This document shows, in pieces, positions 31,078 to 39,773 of a DNA stretch of 39,775 nt. The DNA is from an archaeon (GTDB taxonomy: Archaea; EX4484-52; GLR71): NCBI GenBank assembly GCA_013138805.1, contig WTCA01000009.1, forward strand, positions 1 through 39,775, given 5' to 3'. Under the pieces are notes generated by a model. The model was not told the DNA's origin, did not search any database, and saw only the letters and a list, made by a program, of their open reading frames with translations. A program made the translations under genes and the position numbers. Within the stretch, counting starts at the first letter, position 1. The number at the start of each line of letters is the position of its first letter.

Positions 31078-31500
31078 ATGAGTCCTATGGATGAGAAAGA
31101 TTACGCCAAGATGCTTGACTCAGCAATAGAACAGCTCCCTGAAGTATCAGACAAGACTGAGAGGTTTGAGATGCCTGTCCTGAAAGTATTGATCATAGGC
31201 AACAAGACAGAGATAGTCAATTTCTCCGCAGCATCAAAGCATATACGCCGCGACGATAAAGAGCTTCTGAAATACATGTCAAAAGAGCTTGCGACTTTCG
31301 GAGAGCTTTCCGGAGGCAAGGCAAGTTTCATAGGCAAGTTCGGTTCTATTGCAATAAATGACAAGTTCAAAAAATATGTAAACTCCTTTGTCCTCTGCAA
31401 CGAATGCGGCAAGCCGGACACCAGTGTTGTGAAATCAGCAAGGCAGGAATTCCTCAAATGTGAGGCATGCGGCGCAAAAAGGCCAATCGCAAAAAGCTAG
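31078..31500 (+). CDS. translation initiation factor aIF2, beta subunit
   Basis: aIF2-beta is part of the trimeric factor that brings initiator Met-tRNA to the ribosome. The 140-residue protein has KVLIIGNKTEIVNFSAASKHIRRDDKELLKYM... typical of the core, with ELATFGELSGGKASFIGKF, and ends in the zinc-binding domain with CNECG and CEACG. A second ATG nine bases downstream (31087) could be the start. The gene heads a translation cluster: DUF424, NMD3 and aIF1A follow on the same strand with short gaps, as is common in archaea. Confidence 0.94.
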   Translation: MSPMDEKDYAKMLDSAIEQLPEVSDKTERFEMPVLKVLIIGNKTEIVNFSAASKHIRRDDKELLKYMSKELATFGELSGGKASFIGKFGSIAINDKFKKYVNSFVLCNECGKPDTSVVKSARQEFLKCEACGAKRPIAKS

Positions 31501-31528
31501 TTGCAAAATACCTTTAAAAAAGGTTTTC

Positions 31529-31825
31529 ATGATGTTTATTCTCAAGATACATAAGGCTGATAATAGTCAGGTAGTATCAGTCTGCGACAGTGACATTGTC
31601 GGAAAGGTATTTGAAGAGAAAGGCATTGTCCTTGACATATCAAAATCCTTCTACAGCGGCAAAGAGAAAGCGATAGATGACGTAATATCAGCCATATCAG
31701 CCTCAGGTTCCGCGATAATTATAGGAAATACCATAACTGCAGAGCTTGAAAAAAGAGGCATCATCTCTGAAAGCCACATATCATCAATAGCTGGCCAAAG
31801 ATACGCCATGATATTTAGGCTCTGA
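31529..31825 (+). CDS. DUF424 family protein
   Basis: The 98-residue protein starts MMFILKIHKADNSQVVSVCD and has GKVFEEKGIVLDISKSFYSG and SAIIIGNTITAELEKRGII, which match the archaeal DUF424 family. DUF424 genes are commonly next to aIF2-beta and the NMD3/aIF1A cluster, suggesting a role in translation or ribosome assembly, but none has been proven. AAAAAAGGTTTTC precedes the double ATG at 31529. The track start at 31460 is inside aIF2-beta and was not chosen. Confidence 0.85.
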   Translation: MMFILKIHKADNSQVVSVCDSDIVGKVFEEKGIVLDISKSFYSGKEKAIDDVISAISASGSAIIIGNTITAELEKRGIISESHISSIAGQRYAMIFRL

Positions 31826-31888
31826 ATCCACTCAACAGCCAAATCAGACCGGCAACATATTTAAAAACAAAAGATAAAACCGATTATT

Positions 31889-32599
31889 ATGATGAGAAAA
31901 TTCTGCCCCAAATGCGGCAAAGATACAGATGAGCTTATAGGAAAACTATGTCCTGACTGCCACAGCTCAACCGGCAGACCGAAAAAGTCACTTCTTCCGC
32001 CATCAGTTAAGATAGACCTGTGCAAATGCACAAAAGTCCGTTTCAAGAACCGATGGAACCATTATCCCACCCTGAAAGATGCTGTAATGTCTGCAATAAA
32101 GAACTCATCAAAATTCCCAAAAGGTATGCAGATAGAAATAACGCTTCCTGAAGGCCGTACTCTTGAAGGCAAAGTATCACTTCCAATGACAGTAACGCTA
32201 AGAGATAGTGAAGGGAATGCAACAGAAAGCAGTATGGATGCGATAATTACTCCTATGTGCTGCCCTGTATGCTCAAGGAAATTTGGCGGCTATTATGAAT
32301 CAATCATCCAGTTGAGAGGCGATGACAAAGATATAAAAGACATTCTTGCATACTTGGAAAAAAGGACAGGCCAGCAGAACAGGAAAGAAGACAGCATATT
32401 CATAACAAAGAGCGAGAAGAAGCCGGGATGCATAGATGTCTATATGAGCTCAAACAAGTTCGCCAAAAAGCTGTCAAGGGAAGTGTGCTCGCTTTTCAGC
32501 ATAGCAGATCACAAGGAATCCGTTTCAGACTACGGCACAAAAGATGGCAAAGAGTTAAAAAGAGTTACGTATTTATTAAGGTGTAAGCAAAATATATGA
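31889..32599 (+). CDS. NMD3-like protein (archaeal 60S export factor homolog)
   Basis: The 236-residue protein has an N-terminal zinc-binding pair (CPKCGKDTDELIGKLCPDC) and a second Cys pair (CCPVC) in the conserved block MCCPVCSRKFGGYYESIIQL, matching archaeal homologs of eukaryotic NMD3. NMD3 binds the large ribosomal subunit, and archaeal versions are proposed to act in ribosome assembly or quality control. A TATA-like CATATTTAAAA is about 25-30 nt before the ATG, so it may have its own leaderless promoter in addition to read-through. Its stop codon TGA (32597-32599) overlaps a stray ATG at 32596 and lies directly before the aIF1A Shine-Dalgarno. Confidence 0.88.
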   Translation: MMRKFCPKCGKDTDELIGKLCPDCHSSTGRPKKSLLPPSVKIDLCKCTKVRFKNRWNHYPTLKDAVMSAIKNSSKFPKGMQIEITLPEGRTLEGKVSLPMTVTLRDSEGNATESSMDAIITPMCCPVCSRKFGGYYESIIQLRGDDKDIKDILAYLEKRTGQQNRKEDSIFITKSEKKPGCIDVYMSSNKFAKKLSREVCSLFSIADHKESVSDYGTKDGKELKRVTYLLRCKQNI

Positions 32600-32600
32600 C

Positions 32601-32609
32601 GGAGATGAT
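32601..32609 (+). promoter_or_regulatory. Shine-Dalgarno of aIF1A ahead of a non-AUG start
   Basis: GGAGATGAT differs at one position from GGAGGTGAT, the expected complement of the 16S rRNA 3' end. It is followed by ATT and then ATA, exactly where GTGAT-ATT-ATG stands in porA. It therefore points to ATA at 32613 as the start of aIF1A. Confidence 0.6.
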
Positions 32610-32612
32610 ATT

Positions 32613-32951
32613 ATACCACCTCGTAAATTTTTCAAGAAGAAGAAAAAACCGGCTTTTGACCCGTCAATACCGATAAGGCTCAGGCTTCCAAGGACTGGTG
32701 AAGTCTTAGGCGTGATAGACCAGAGGCTGGGTTTCGGAAAGACAAGAGTTATCTGCGCAGACAAGTTAGTAAGAGTATGCCGCGTCCCCGGCAAGCTAAG
32801 GCGGTCAGTATCAACTTATGAAGGCAATTTCTGCATAGTGAGACCCTGGGAAGTCGAGAGCGACAGAAAAGGTGACATAATCTACACTTACACAAGACAT
32901 CAGGCAGAATTGATGCATACAAAAGGTTATCTTAAGGATTTAGAGTCGTGA
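32613..32951 (+). CDS. translation initiation factor aIF1A (non-AUG start predicted)
   Basis: aIF1A binds the ribosomal A site and helps select the start codon. The OB-fold reads IRLRLPRTGEVLGVIDQRLG, VICADKLVRVCRVPGKLRR, FCIVRPWEVESDRKGDIIY, with a C-terminal helix to KGYLKDL. The ORF track start (GTG 32712) is too late, because it cuts off the first conserved strand. The frame is open upstream to a TAA at 32577 but contains no ATG, GTG or TTG before the conserved region. The Shine-Dalgarno at 32601-32609 points to ATA 32613, giving (M)PPRKFFKKKKK... (112 aa). The alternative is ATG 32596, overlapping the NMD3 stop, plus a one-base frameshift or sequence error. The gene is downstream of NMD3 in the aIF2-beta cluster. 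Confidence 0.85.
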   Translation: MPPRKFFKKKKKPAFDPSIPIRLRLPRTGEVLGVIDQRLGFGKTRVICADKLVRVCRVPGKLRRSVSTYEGNFCIVRPWEVESDRKGDIIYTYTRHQAELMHTKGYLKDLES

Positions 32952-33085
32952 TTATTTTCTTTTTCATCTGATCTTATTTATTTGATTTTTTTGCTTTGTT
33001 TATAATTTTTATAAATATCTTGAGTCCTAATTTTTTATGTTAAATAAAATAAATCAATAAAAAAAAGAAAGAAAAAAGAGTGGAT
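32952..33085. terminator. T-rich transcription end region between convergent units
   Basis: Several runs of T occur after the aIF1A stop (TTATTTTCTTTTTC, GATTTTTTTGC). Poly-A runs on the plus strand near 33059-33078 provide matching T-tracts for the opposite strand. T-tracts are the usual archaeal terminators. No gene is visible here. Confidence 0.5.
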
Positions 33086-33817
33086 TTATTTCCACAACCA
33101 CCCGATAAGACCTTTGCTTTTCTTCTCACTCTGTGCCAGCTGCTCAAGTCTTGCCTGCTCCTGCTCCATGTTATTGATCTGTTCCTGCATCATTGCCTTG
33201 ACTTCAGAATCACAGTCGCAATCATCTTTTAGCTGCTTAAGCTCCTGTATATTCTCCCTGTTCTGGATTGTCTGCCTCTCAAGATCTCCGGCCGCTTCAG
33301 CATCGCCGCCTGTAAACATTCTTGATAAATATCCTTTGCTCTCAATCTTCTCTTCAGACCTTATTGTGGACTGCACAGAATTATTGAACTCTCTTGCAAT
33401 CTCTGAGATTCTGGCCCCTTTGCTGCCAGCCAGATTTTCCATCGCAAGCAATGAATGCACTGCAGTCCTTACCTTGTTCTGGTTCTGATAGATATTCTGT
33501 TGTTTTTCATTCAAACCGGCCATCTCCTGGCTCATCTCTTGCTGCTTTTGCTGTATCATCTCTCTCAATGCATCCGCATTCCTGGCCAGACCAGTCTGCT
33601 TGGATGAATCAGCATCCATACCTGCCTGCCCGGAATTATCCTGGTCAGGGCTTGCATTCCCACTCTCTGATATATGTATAAGCTCTGGGCTGCCTGGACT
33701 CACACCAGCATTTCCATCCTCGCTGCCGTTGCTGCCAAACAGGGTAGGCTCAGGTGCAAAAGCACAGCTGCTCATCAAGACCAGTGCCAAAGTCAGAAAA
33801 ACAATATTTTTCATCAT
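33086..33817 (-). CDS. secreted or lipid-anchored coiled-coil protein
   Basis: The 243-residue protein has an N-terminal signal sequence (KNIVFLTLALVLMSSCAFA), where MSSC could be a lipobox. A low-complexity Ser/Gly/Asp/Asn region (about 25-75), a long Gln/Glu-rich coiled coil (80-235) and a short hydrophobic C-terminal end (GLIGWLWK) follow. I recognise no family. It is presumably on the cell surface or in the envelope. It lies between aIF1A and Rio1, breaking the normally adjacent translation genes, and is on the opposite strand. Confidence 0.7.
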   Translation of the reverse strand: MMKNIVFLTLALVLMSSCAFAPEPTLFGSNGSEDGNAGVSPGSPELIHISESGNASPDQDNSGQAGMDADSSKQTGLARNADALREMIQQKQQEMSQEMAGLNEKQQNIYQNQNKVRTAVHSLLAMENLAGSKGARISEIAREFNNSVQSTIRSEEKIESKGYLSRMFTGGDAEAAGDLERQTIQNRENIQELKQLKDDCDCDSEVKAMMQEQINNMEQEQARLEQLAQSEKKSKGLIGWLWK

Positions 33818-33932
33818 ACCACTTCCATTATTTTTAATAATTAATACATTGGTTTTATCAATATATATGTTTATATCACAGTCGTTGTTTTTTAGATTCC
33901 TTTTTAAATAGATTAGGCAATATATTTTCTAT

Positions 33933-34652
33933 ATGGCACGCCAGAAGATAGAGAAGGACAGGAAGATATTTGAAGATGTATTTGATACACCGACCATAAG
34001 ATCTCTTGAGACAATGATAGCCAAGAAGAAGATATCAAGGATTGCAGGTGTAATAAAATCAGGCAAGGAAGGCCAGGTCCACCTGGGCTTCAATCAGGAA
34101 GGAGAACCGATAATCATAAAGATATATCTCATAGAGACCTCAAGCTTCCAAAAGATGGCAGACTATATCAAAGGCGACCGCAGGTTTTACAACATAGGAA
34201 CCGACAAGAGACGCCTGGTCTATGCCTGGTGCGCAAAAGAGTACAGGAACCTTATGAAATCCTATGATTGCGGAGTGTCAGTCCCAAAACCTATTGCCTT
34301 CGCAAACAATGTCCTTGTCATGGAACTGATAGACGAGAAAGACATGCCGGCCCCTCAGCTGTCAGACACAGAGGTAGAGAACCCGAAAAAGATGTTTGCA
34401 ATGATTCTTGAACAGATGAAAATGCTATACTTCAAAGCCAATCTTGTCCATGCGGACCTGAGCGAGTACAATATCCTTGTAAAAGACGGAAAACCGATCC
34501 TGATAGATATGGGCCAGTCAGTCCTCCTCAAGCACCCGATGGCGGGAAAGTTTCTTGAGCGAGATGTAAGAAACATAGTCAACTTCTTCAATAAGAAGAG
34601 ATTAAATCTTGACCCTAAAAAAATCTTAAAGCAGTTTGAGAAGAAATTATAG
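33933..34652 (+). CDS. RIO-type serine/threonine kinase Rio1
   Basis: The 239-residue atypical kinase has the Rio1-type nucleotide loop SGKEGQVHLGFNQEGEPIIIKIY, the motif SSFQKMADYIKGDRRF (the flexible loop) and WCAKEYRNL. The catalytic loop is HADLSEYNIL and the metal-binding loop ILIDMGQSV. Rio1 ATPase activity drives late maturation of the small ribosomal subunit. The length and motifs are complete. A TATA-like TTTTTAAATAG lies about 25-30 nt before the start codon. In many archaea it is adjacent to aIF1A and to the KH protein; here both intervals are interrupted by opposite-strand genes. Confidence 0.94.
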   Translation: MARQKIEKDRKIFEDVFDTPTIRSLETMIAKKKISRIAGVIKSGKEGQVHLGFNQEGEPIIIKIYLIETSSFQKMADYIKGDRRFYNIGTDKRRLVYAWCAKEYRNLMKSYDCGVSVPKPIAFANNVLVMELIDEKDMPAPQLSDTEVENPKKMFAMILEQMKMLYFKANLVHADLSEYNILVKDGKPILIDMGQSVLLKHPMAGKFLERDVRNIVNFFNKKRLNLDPKKILKQFEKKL

Positions 34653-35111
34653 ATTCTTATAAATGAAATCCCATATCTTGTTTATTTCAGAATACTCTTC
34701 CGTTACCAGTTCATAGAACCTCTTTGCATCGTCTTCAGTTTCAAAATTAATCCCGACAACTGCAATGTCCTGGTTGATATAGGGTTGTTCACTATGTATT
34801 TTCTTGCCATATTGTGCTATCGCTTCTGATATTGCTGTTTCTACCCTGAGAGGATTGTCCCTGTGTGTAAGAAGGTAAGGGTGAGCAGCAAATTTTATAT
34901 CATAAGAGGGTATCTTTATGTTATTAACTTTCATACTTATTAACAAAAGTTCAATATCGCCTTTATAATTATCATCAACCTTGCAGCCGAGCATGTCCAA
35001 GACTTCTTTATAATCTTCATGAGTTACCATTACTGAATCTGTATCTATAGAGCCATCCTTAAGAAATGTACCGCCTAATACTTCCCAAACTTTTCCGTAA
35101 TCTTCAACCAT
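34647..35111 (-). CDS. protein of unknown function
   Basis: The 154-residue acidic, soluble protein shows alternating strands and helices (for example IELLLISMKVNNIKIPSYDI and AVVGINFETEDDAKRFYELV), possibly a ferredoxin-like fold. No family is recognised. Its stop codon region overlaps the end of the Rio1 gene by 6 bp, in convergent orientation. It is AT-rich and could be lineage-specific. Confidence 0.5.
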   Translation of the reverse strand: MVEDYGKVWEVLGGTFLKDGSIDTDSVMVTHEDYKEVLDMLGCKVDDNYKGDIELLLISMKVNNIKIPSYDIKFAAHPYLLTHRDNPLRVETAISEAIAQYGKKIHSEQPYINQDIAVVGINFETEDDAKRFYELVTEEYSEINKIWDFIYKNL

Positions 35112-35199
35112 ACACTATTTATAAGAAATAAACTTTAAATCTTTTTCCGCCCATTATCTAAAAATAGATTATGCACCCACGTTTATGTCTTGTTATTAT

Positions 35200-36303
35200 T
35201 CACCCGTTGACCTTCCCCTTAAATTTCTCCATAAAAGTATCAAAATCCTTCTTTGACACGACAGCACCTGCAGCCTTCTTGTGCCCGCCCCCGACACCCT
35301 CAAGACCGGAAAGAGACGTACGTATAATAGAATCAAGATCAAAATCCCCCGACTGATTACGAAGTGACATGGATACAGAATTAGTTTTCTCCTCAACCAC
35401 CACAATGACATCCTTATAATATTCATCCTTGGCAGATATGATTGTAGAGACTTTTGACTTGATAGGATATTCTGATGACATGACAAGCATCCTGATACGC
35501 CCGTCCTTCTCGCTCTTCTCGTCAAACATCCTGACAGTCTTCTTGACATCAATATTGATCATCTCATATTTCTCATACAACGTCTTGACATCCTTGTTTG
35601 CAAGGTCAAGAAAATCCCTCGGGCTGTCAACTTCAAGAAGAACTTTTGTCGCAAGCTCTGCTCCCTGGTATGACGCCCATGACGGTGCCGAACCGATTAT
35701 CTTTCCCACAAGCCCGAAAGTAGTGTCAAAAAGCTTCCTGTTGTCAATATCTTTCTTCTCAAAAAGCTCAGGATACTTTTTCATGCATTTTTCAATCAGA
35801 TCTTTCCTCTCAGATGCCCCGAAATCTTCAATAGTGCCCACAGCAGCAATCCAGAGATTCTCCTCAAAATCAGTAATCCTCATGCATAAGTCATATATGA
35901 AAGCAGAGCACGGCATAGTCTTGCCGTCAAGCTGCGGGTTGATATATACGCATCCTTCAGGGAACTTATAATCAGGAACCACATGATGGTCTATCATCAG
36001 GCATTTTACCCCCTCTTCATCAAAAACATGCGCAGACTTGTCAAGCCCTCCGGCAAAGTCGCAGGTGATAACAACATCAGGCTTTTCAGAAAGTATATCT
36101 TTCATAAGATCGTCAGATATGCTCGGTGATCCGCGCGTGCTGAAATTAAATATCTGGTTGTTTGTCCCGACCTTCTTCAAAAGCCTTATCATAAGAGCGG
36201 CAGAGCACGACCCGTCAGAATCATCATGTGACACGACAGCAACCCTCTTCTTTTTGATATCCTTCAAAAAAAGTACAGCCTTTTCAATATCATTTTTAAG
36301 CAT
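35200..36303 (-). CDS. DHH-family phosphoesterase, archaeal RecJ-like/GAN nuclease
   Basis: The 367-residue protein has the DHH domain: VAVVSHDDSDGSCSAALMIRLL (motif I), a catalytic Asp in VVITCDFAGG, and the DHH motif in CLMIDHHVVPD. The C-terminal DHHA1 domain carries GLEGVGGGHKKAAGAVV. These features match archaeal RecJ-like proteins, including GAN, the GINS-associated 5'-3' exonuclease, which is the archaeal relative of Cdc45. A related oligoribonuclease activity is possible. The placement near Top6 genes and on the opposite strand to them suggests a separate transcript. Confidence 0.85.
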   Translation of the reverse strand: MLKNDIEKAVLFLKDIKKKRVAVVSHDDSDGSCSAALMIRLLKKVGTNNQIFNFSTRGSPSISDDLMKDILSEKPDVVITCDFAGGLDKSAHVFDEEGVKCLMIDHHVVPDYKFPEGCVYINPQLDGKTMPCSAFIYDLCMRITDFEENLWIAAVGTIEDFGASERKDLIEKCMKKYPELFEKKDIDNRKLFDTTFGLVGKIIGSAPSWASYQGAELATKVLLEVDSPRDFLDLANKDVKTLYEKYEMINIDVKKTVRMFDEKSEKDGRIRMLVMSSEYPIKSKVSTIISAKDEYYKDVIVVVEEKTNSVSMSLRNQSGDFDLDSIIRTSLSGLEGVGGGHKKAAGAVVSKKDFDTFMEKFKGKVNG

Positions 36304-36423
36304 ATCTTTTTTTTGCAGCGTACATTTTTAAGCCTTTGCCGACCCAATACATTTAAAACCTTTTGCCATAATTATTATTTGTCCGGCTGCTGTTTACACC
36401 CGGCATCTTTTGGTGCTTTGGAT

Positions 36424-36927
36424 ATGGAAGAGATTATAAGGATACCTGAATCGCGAATAGGCCTCATAATAGGCGAGGGCGGAAAGGTAAAGGCAGAACT
36501 CCAGAAATCTTTCGGCGCAAAGCTGACCATAAACGAGGACGGCACAGTCGAGATAACAGGCAAGGAAGGCCTCAACATATACAAGATGAAAAAGGCAGTA
36601 GAAGGCATAGCAAGAGGCCTGTCCTTAGATATTGTCCTGAACCTGTGCGATGACGATTACGATCTTGAGATAATACATCTTGAAGAAATCTTAGGCAAGA
36701 ACAAAAATATCCTGAACAGATACAAGTCAAGGCTGATAGGATCTGACGGCAGGATAAAAAAGATTCTGGAGAAAAAGACAGGAACAGACATAGCAATCCA
36801 CGGCAAGACTGTGGCAATCCTCGGAAAATTTGAAGACATAGCCGACGCCAAATCCGCCATTGAGATGATACTCCAGGGAAACGACTTCAACTCAGTGTTT
36901 GCAACACTTGACAACAGGATGAGATAA
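36424..36927 (+). CDS. KH-domain RNA-binding protein, Dim2/Pno1-like
   Basis: The 167-residue protein has two KH domains. The first has RIPESRIGLIIGEGGKVKAEL (GxxG loop GEGG) and the second has KSRLIGSDGRIKKILEKKTG (GSDG). This is the archaeal homolog of Pno1/Dim2, which binds pre-rRNA and works with Rio1 in 40S maturation. I chose ATG 36424, giving MEEIIRIPESR, the normal family start. The track start at 36313 adds 37 poor residues. It heads the operon with Top6B and Top6A, as in many archaea. Confidence 0.92.
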   Translation: MEEIIRIPESRIGLIIGEGGKVKAELQKSFGAKLTINEDGTVEITGKEGLNIYKMKKAVEGIARGLSLDIVLNLCDDDYDLEIIHLEEILGKNKNILNRYKSRLIGSDGRIKKILEKKTGTDIAIHGKTVAILGKFEDIADAKSAIEMILQGNDFNSVFATLDNRMR

Positions 36928-36952
36928 AAGTAAATACAACAGGTAAATCATT

Positions 36953-38674
36953 ATGGAATCCGTAGCAGAGAGCAATGCAAAAGATCACAGGTCAATATCT
37001 GTGGCAGAATTCTTCGAGAGGAACAAGCATCTTCTCGGCTTTGAGAACGACCAGAAATCCCTCCTGACCTGTGTCAGGGAAGCGGTGGACAACGCTCTTG
37101 ACGCCTGCGAGGATGCAAGAATACTGCCGACAATATACATAGAGCTCAAGCAGATTGACGCAAGCATATTCAAGATGATAATAGAGGACAACGGTCCCGG
37201 AATTGTCAAGCGCAACATCCCAAGAATATTTGCAAAGCTTCTGTACGGTTCCAAGTTCAACCTGAAGCAGTCAAGAGGTCAGCAGGGCATAGGCATATCA
37301 GCATCAGTCCTCTATTCCCAGCTGACCACAGGAAAGCCCACAAAAATATACTCAAAGACAGGCGACGGCCAGATCCACATATATGAGCTCAACATCAACA
37401 CGAAAAAGAACGAGCCTGACATAGTTTCTGAACTTACAGTAGACGGTGACGGCCACGGCACAAGAATAGAGATGTTCATAAAAGGAAAATATACAAGAGG
37501 CAGGCAGTCGGTAGAAGAGTACCTGATGGAGACAGCCATAATGAACCCTTTCGCCAGCATAGTCTATATCAACCCGGATGGAAAGCAGTTTGAGTACCCA
37601 AGAGCTGTCGATACTCTCCCTGTAGAGGCTAAGTCTATACAGCCGCATCCGCACGGTCTTGAGCTGGGTATCCTTATGCGCCTGATGAAACAAACTGAAT
37701 CAAGAAACATGACTGGTTTTTTCACGACAGAGCTTTCAAGAGTAAGCAGGGGAAACGCTGTAGATATCTGCAACAGGGCAGGAATAAATCCAAAGACTAA
37801 TCCTAAGCGGCTTTCAAGAGATGATGTTGACAAGCTTCTCAAAGCTCTCCATACAGCAAAGATCCAGAAGCCCCCAACAGACTGTCTTTCGCCTGTAGGT
37901 GACGATGCTATAAAGAAAGGCCTGAAAAAAGAGATGAACCCTGAGTTCATAGCAGTCGCCAGCAGGTCCCCGGTAGTCTATAAAGGCAATCCGTTTCAGA
38001 TAGAGATAGGTATAGGATACGGCGGCGACCTTAAGAGCGACGGCACAATAGCATTGATGCGTTTCGCAAACAAAGTACCCCTGATATATCAGCAGTCAGC
38101 CTGTGCAATAACAAGGTCTATCGCAAAGATAGACTGGAAAAGATACGGATTGAAACAGAGCAACGGCTCGCTGCCATGTGGTCCTGTAGCAATAGTAGTC
38201 CATATGGCATCTGTCTGGGTGCCGTACACATCAGAAGGCAAAGAGGCGATAGCATCATATACTGCCATAATCAAAGAAGTGACTCTTGCTCTTCAGGAAG
38301 CTGCAAGAAAGCTCGGCCTTTACGTATCCAAGAAACGCCAGAGCAAGGAAGCTGAAGACCGCCTGAAAGCTTTTGACATCTACGCCGGAGAGCTGTGCGA
38401 AGCACTCTCAGACATAACAGGCGTCAATACTGAAAATATACACACAAGCCTCAAGAAAGTCATAGAGGAAAAGGTCGGCGACACATCCATAGTCCTTCAC
38501 GGCAAAGGTATGGAAATACAGGGCAAGACTGATATAGCAGATGAGGCAACAGAAACATCAGAAGACAAAACATCAGATACATCGGCCAAAGAAAAGCAGG
38601 AAAATAGCACGGAAAATGCCCAGTCACGCCTTGATGTCTTCAACAGTCCAGGGAATGAGAATGCTAAAGAATAA
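36953..38674 (+). CDS. top6B: DNA topoisomerase VI subunit B
   Basis: Top6B is the ATPase subunit of the type IIB topoisomerase that relaxes and decatenates DNA. The GHKL ATPase has TCVREAVDNALDACEDA (N box), MIIEDNGPGI (G1) and SRGQQGIGISASVLY. A helix-two-turn-helix domain (about 230-300) includes FTTELSRVSRGNAVDICNRAGI, and a transducer domain follows with QSNGSLPCGPVAIVVHMASVWVPYTSEGKEAI. The length of 573 residues is slightly more than usual because of an acidic, probably disordered tail (about 520-573). The Top6A gene follows 10 nt downstream. Confidence 0.96.
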   Translation: MESVAESNAKDHRSISVAEFFERNKHLLGFENDQKSLLTCVREAVDNALDACEDARILPTIYIELKQIDASIFKMIIEDNGPGIVKRNIPRIFAKLLYGSKFNLKQSRGQQGIGISASVLYSQLTTGKPTKIYSKTGDGQIHIYELNINTKKNEPDIVSELTVDGDGHGTRIEMFIKGKYTRGRQSVEEYLMETAIMNPFASIVYINPDGKQFEYPRAVDTLPVEAKSIQPHPHGLELGILMRLMKQTESRNMTGFFTTELSRVSRGNAVDICNRAGINPKTNPKRLSRDDVDKLLKALHTAKIQKPPTDCLSPVGDDAIKKGLKKEMNPEFIAVASRSPVVYKGNPFQIEIGIGYGGDLKSDGTIALMRFANKVPLIYQQSACAITRSIAKIDWKRYGLKQSNGSLPCGPVAIVVHMASVWVPYTSEGKEAIASYTAIIKEVTLALQEAARKLGLYVSKKRQSKEAEDRLKAFDIYAGELCEALSDITGVNTENIHTSLKKVIEEKVGDTSIVLHGKGMEIQGKTDIADEATETSEDKTSDTSAKEKQENSTENAQSRLDVFNSPGNENAKE

Positions 38675-38684
38675 GTGATATTTT

Positions 38685-39773
38685 ATGAAATTCGAGTCAG
38701 ATGCAAAAGTTGCAGAGAAGATAAAGAAAATAGGAGATAAGGTCGTCGCAGACATATTCGGCGGCAATGCACCTGAAGTCACCCTTCCTGTAAGAGCTGC
38801 ATCAAATGTCCACTACAACAAGGAAGAAGGTCTCCTGTACCTGGGAAACAGCATATCTTCAAGAAACTTCCTTAACTTTGCGCATACAAGAAAATTCATG
38901 CAGACAATGCTTATAGCTGCCAAGTGCAGAGAACTTCTTGAGAAAGGCAAGACCGCAAGCATAAGAGAGCTGTACTATGAACTTAAGCATAATATCCAGG
39001 GCACAAAAGAAAACACTTTTGAAGGTCAGGACGAGTCAGATCCCCTGATAGAGGATCTTGAGACGATGACAGATTCCCTGAGGGAAGAGCTCCATCTGAA
39101 AGCAGACAGCAGCGGCATCCTTTTCGGAAAGCTCGTCATAGAGGACATGGGAGACAGGATAGACTGCTCAAAGCTGGGAAAGTCAGGCCTTGCCATACCG
39201 TCAATTGTAGACGATTACAAGTTTTTGGAATGTGACGCAGACTATGTTCTTGTCGTCGAGACAAAAGCTATGGTTGACAGGCTGGTGGAGGAGAAATATC
39301 ACCTGAACAATAACGCAATACTTGTAGGTCTCGGAGGCCAGGCAGCAAGAGGTGCAAGAAGACTGGTAAAGCTATTGAACGAGCGCCTGAATCTTCCTGT
39401 ATATGTCTTCACCGACGGCGACCCATGGGGATATTACATATACTCTGTCGTAAAGACAGGCTCCATGAACCTTGCCTATGAATCAAAGCGCCTGGCTACA
39501 CCGCAATGCCGGTTCCTTGGCATGACAATGGCAGACATTGACAAGTACGGCCTTCAGAAAGTCACAGAAAAGCTCAAGGATGTGGACAAGAAAAGGGTCA
39601 ACCAGCTTCTCAAGTACGAATGGTTCAACAAGCCGCAATGGATAAAAGAGCTCAAGAGCATGCTCTCAAAAGGCGCAAGGATAGAGCAGCAAGCCCTGGC
39701 ATCAAAAAGCCTTGAGTTTGTCGCAAAAGAATATCTTCCCGGCAAGATAGCAAGAAAAGAATTCATAGATTGA
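38685..39773 (+). CDS. top6A: DNA topoisomerase VI subunit A (Spo11-like)
   Basis: Top6A is the DNA-cleaving subunit of the heterotetramer. The catalytic tyrosine lies in SIRELYYELKHN (Tyr97 or Tyr98). The Toprim domain carries VLVVETKAMVDRL with the metal-binding Glu, and FTDGDPWGYYIYSVVKTGS with the DxD motif. The 362-residue length is normal for the family, and the stop codon is two bases from the end of the window, so the gene is complete. GTGATATTTT precedes the ATG as a Shine-Dalgarno like those of porA and porC. Confidence 0.96.
   Translation: MKFESDAKVAEKIKKIGDKVVADIFGGNAPEVTLPVRAASNVHYNKEEGLLYLGNSISSRNFLNFAHTRKFMQTMLIAAKCRELLEKGKTASIRELYYELKHNIQGTKENTFEGQDESDPLIEDLETMTDSLREELHLKADSSGILFGKLVIEDMGDRIDCSKLGKSGLAIPSIVDDYKFLECDADYVLVVETKAMVDRLVEEKYHLNNNAILVGLGGQAARGARRLVKLLNERLNLPVYVFTDGDPWGYYIYSVVKTGSMNLAYESKRLATPQCRFLGMTMADIDKYGLQKVTEKLKDVDKKRVNQLLKYEWFNKPQWIKELKSMLSKGARIEQQALASKSLEFVAKEYLPGKIARKEFID

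Noticed and set aside
32712-32951. The track ORF of 79 aa as the full aIF1A gene (GTG start)
   Set aside because: It would delete the conserved first strand and basic N-terminus that continue in the same frame upstream, and there is no Shine-Dalgarno before this GTG.
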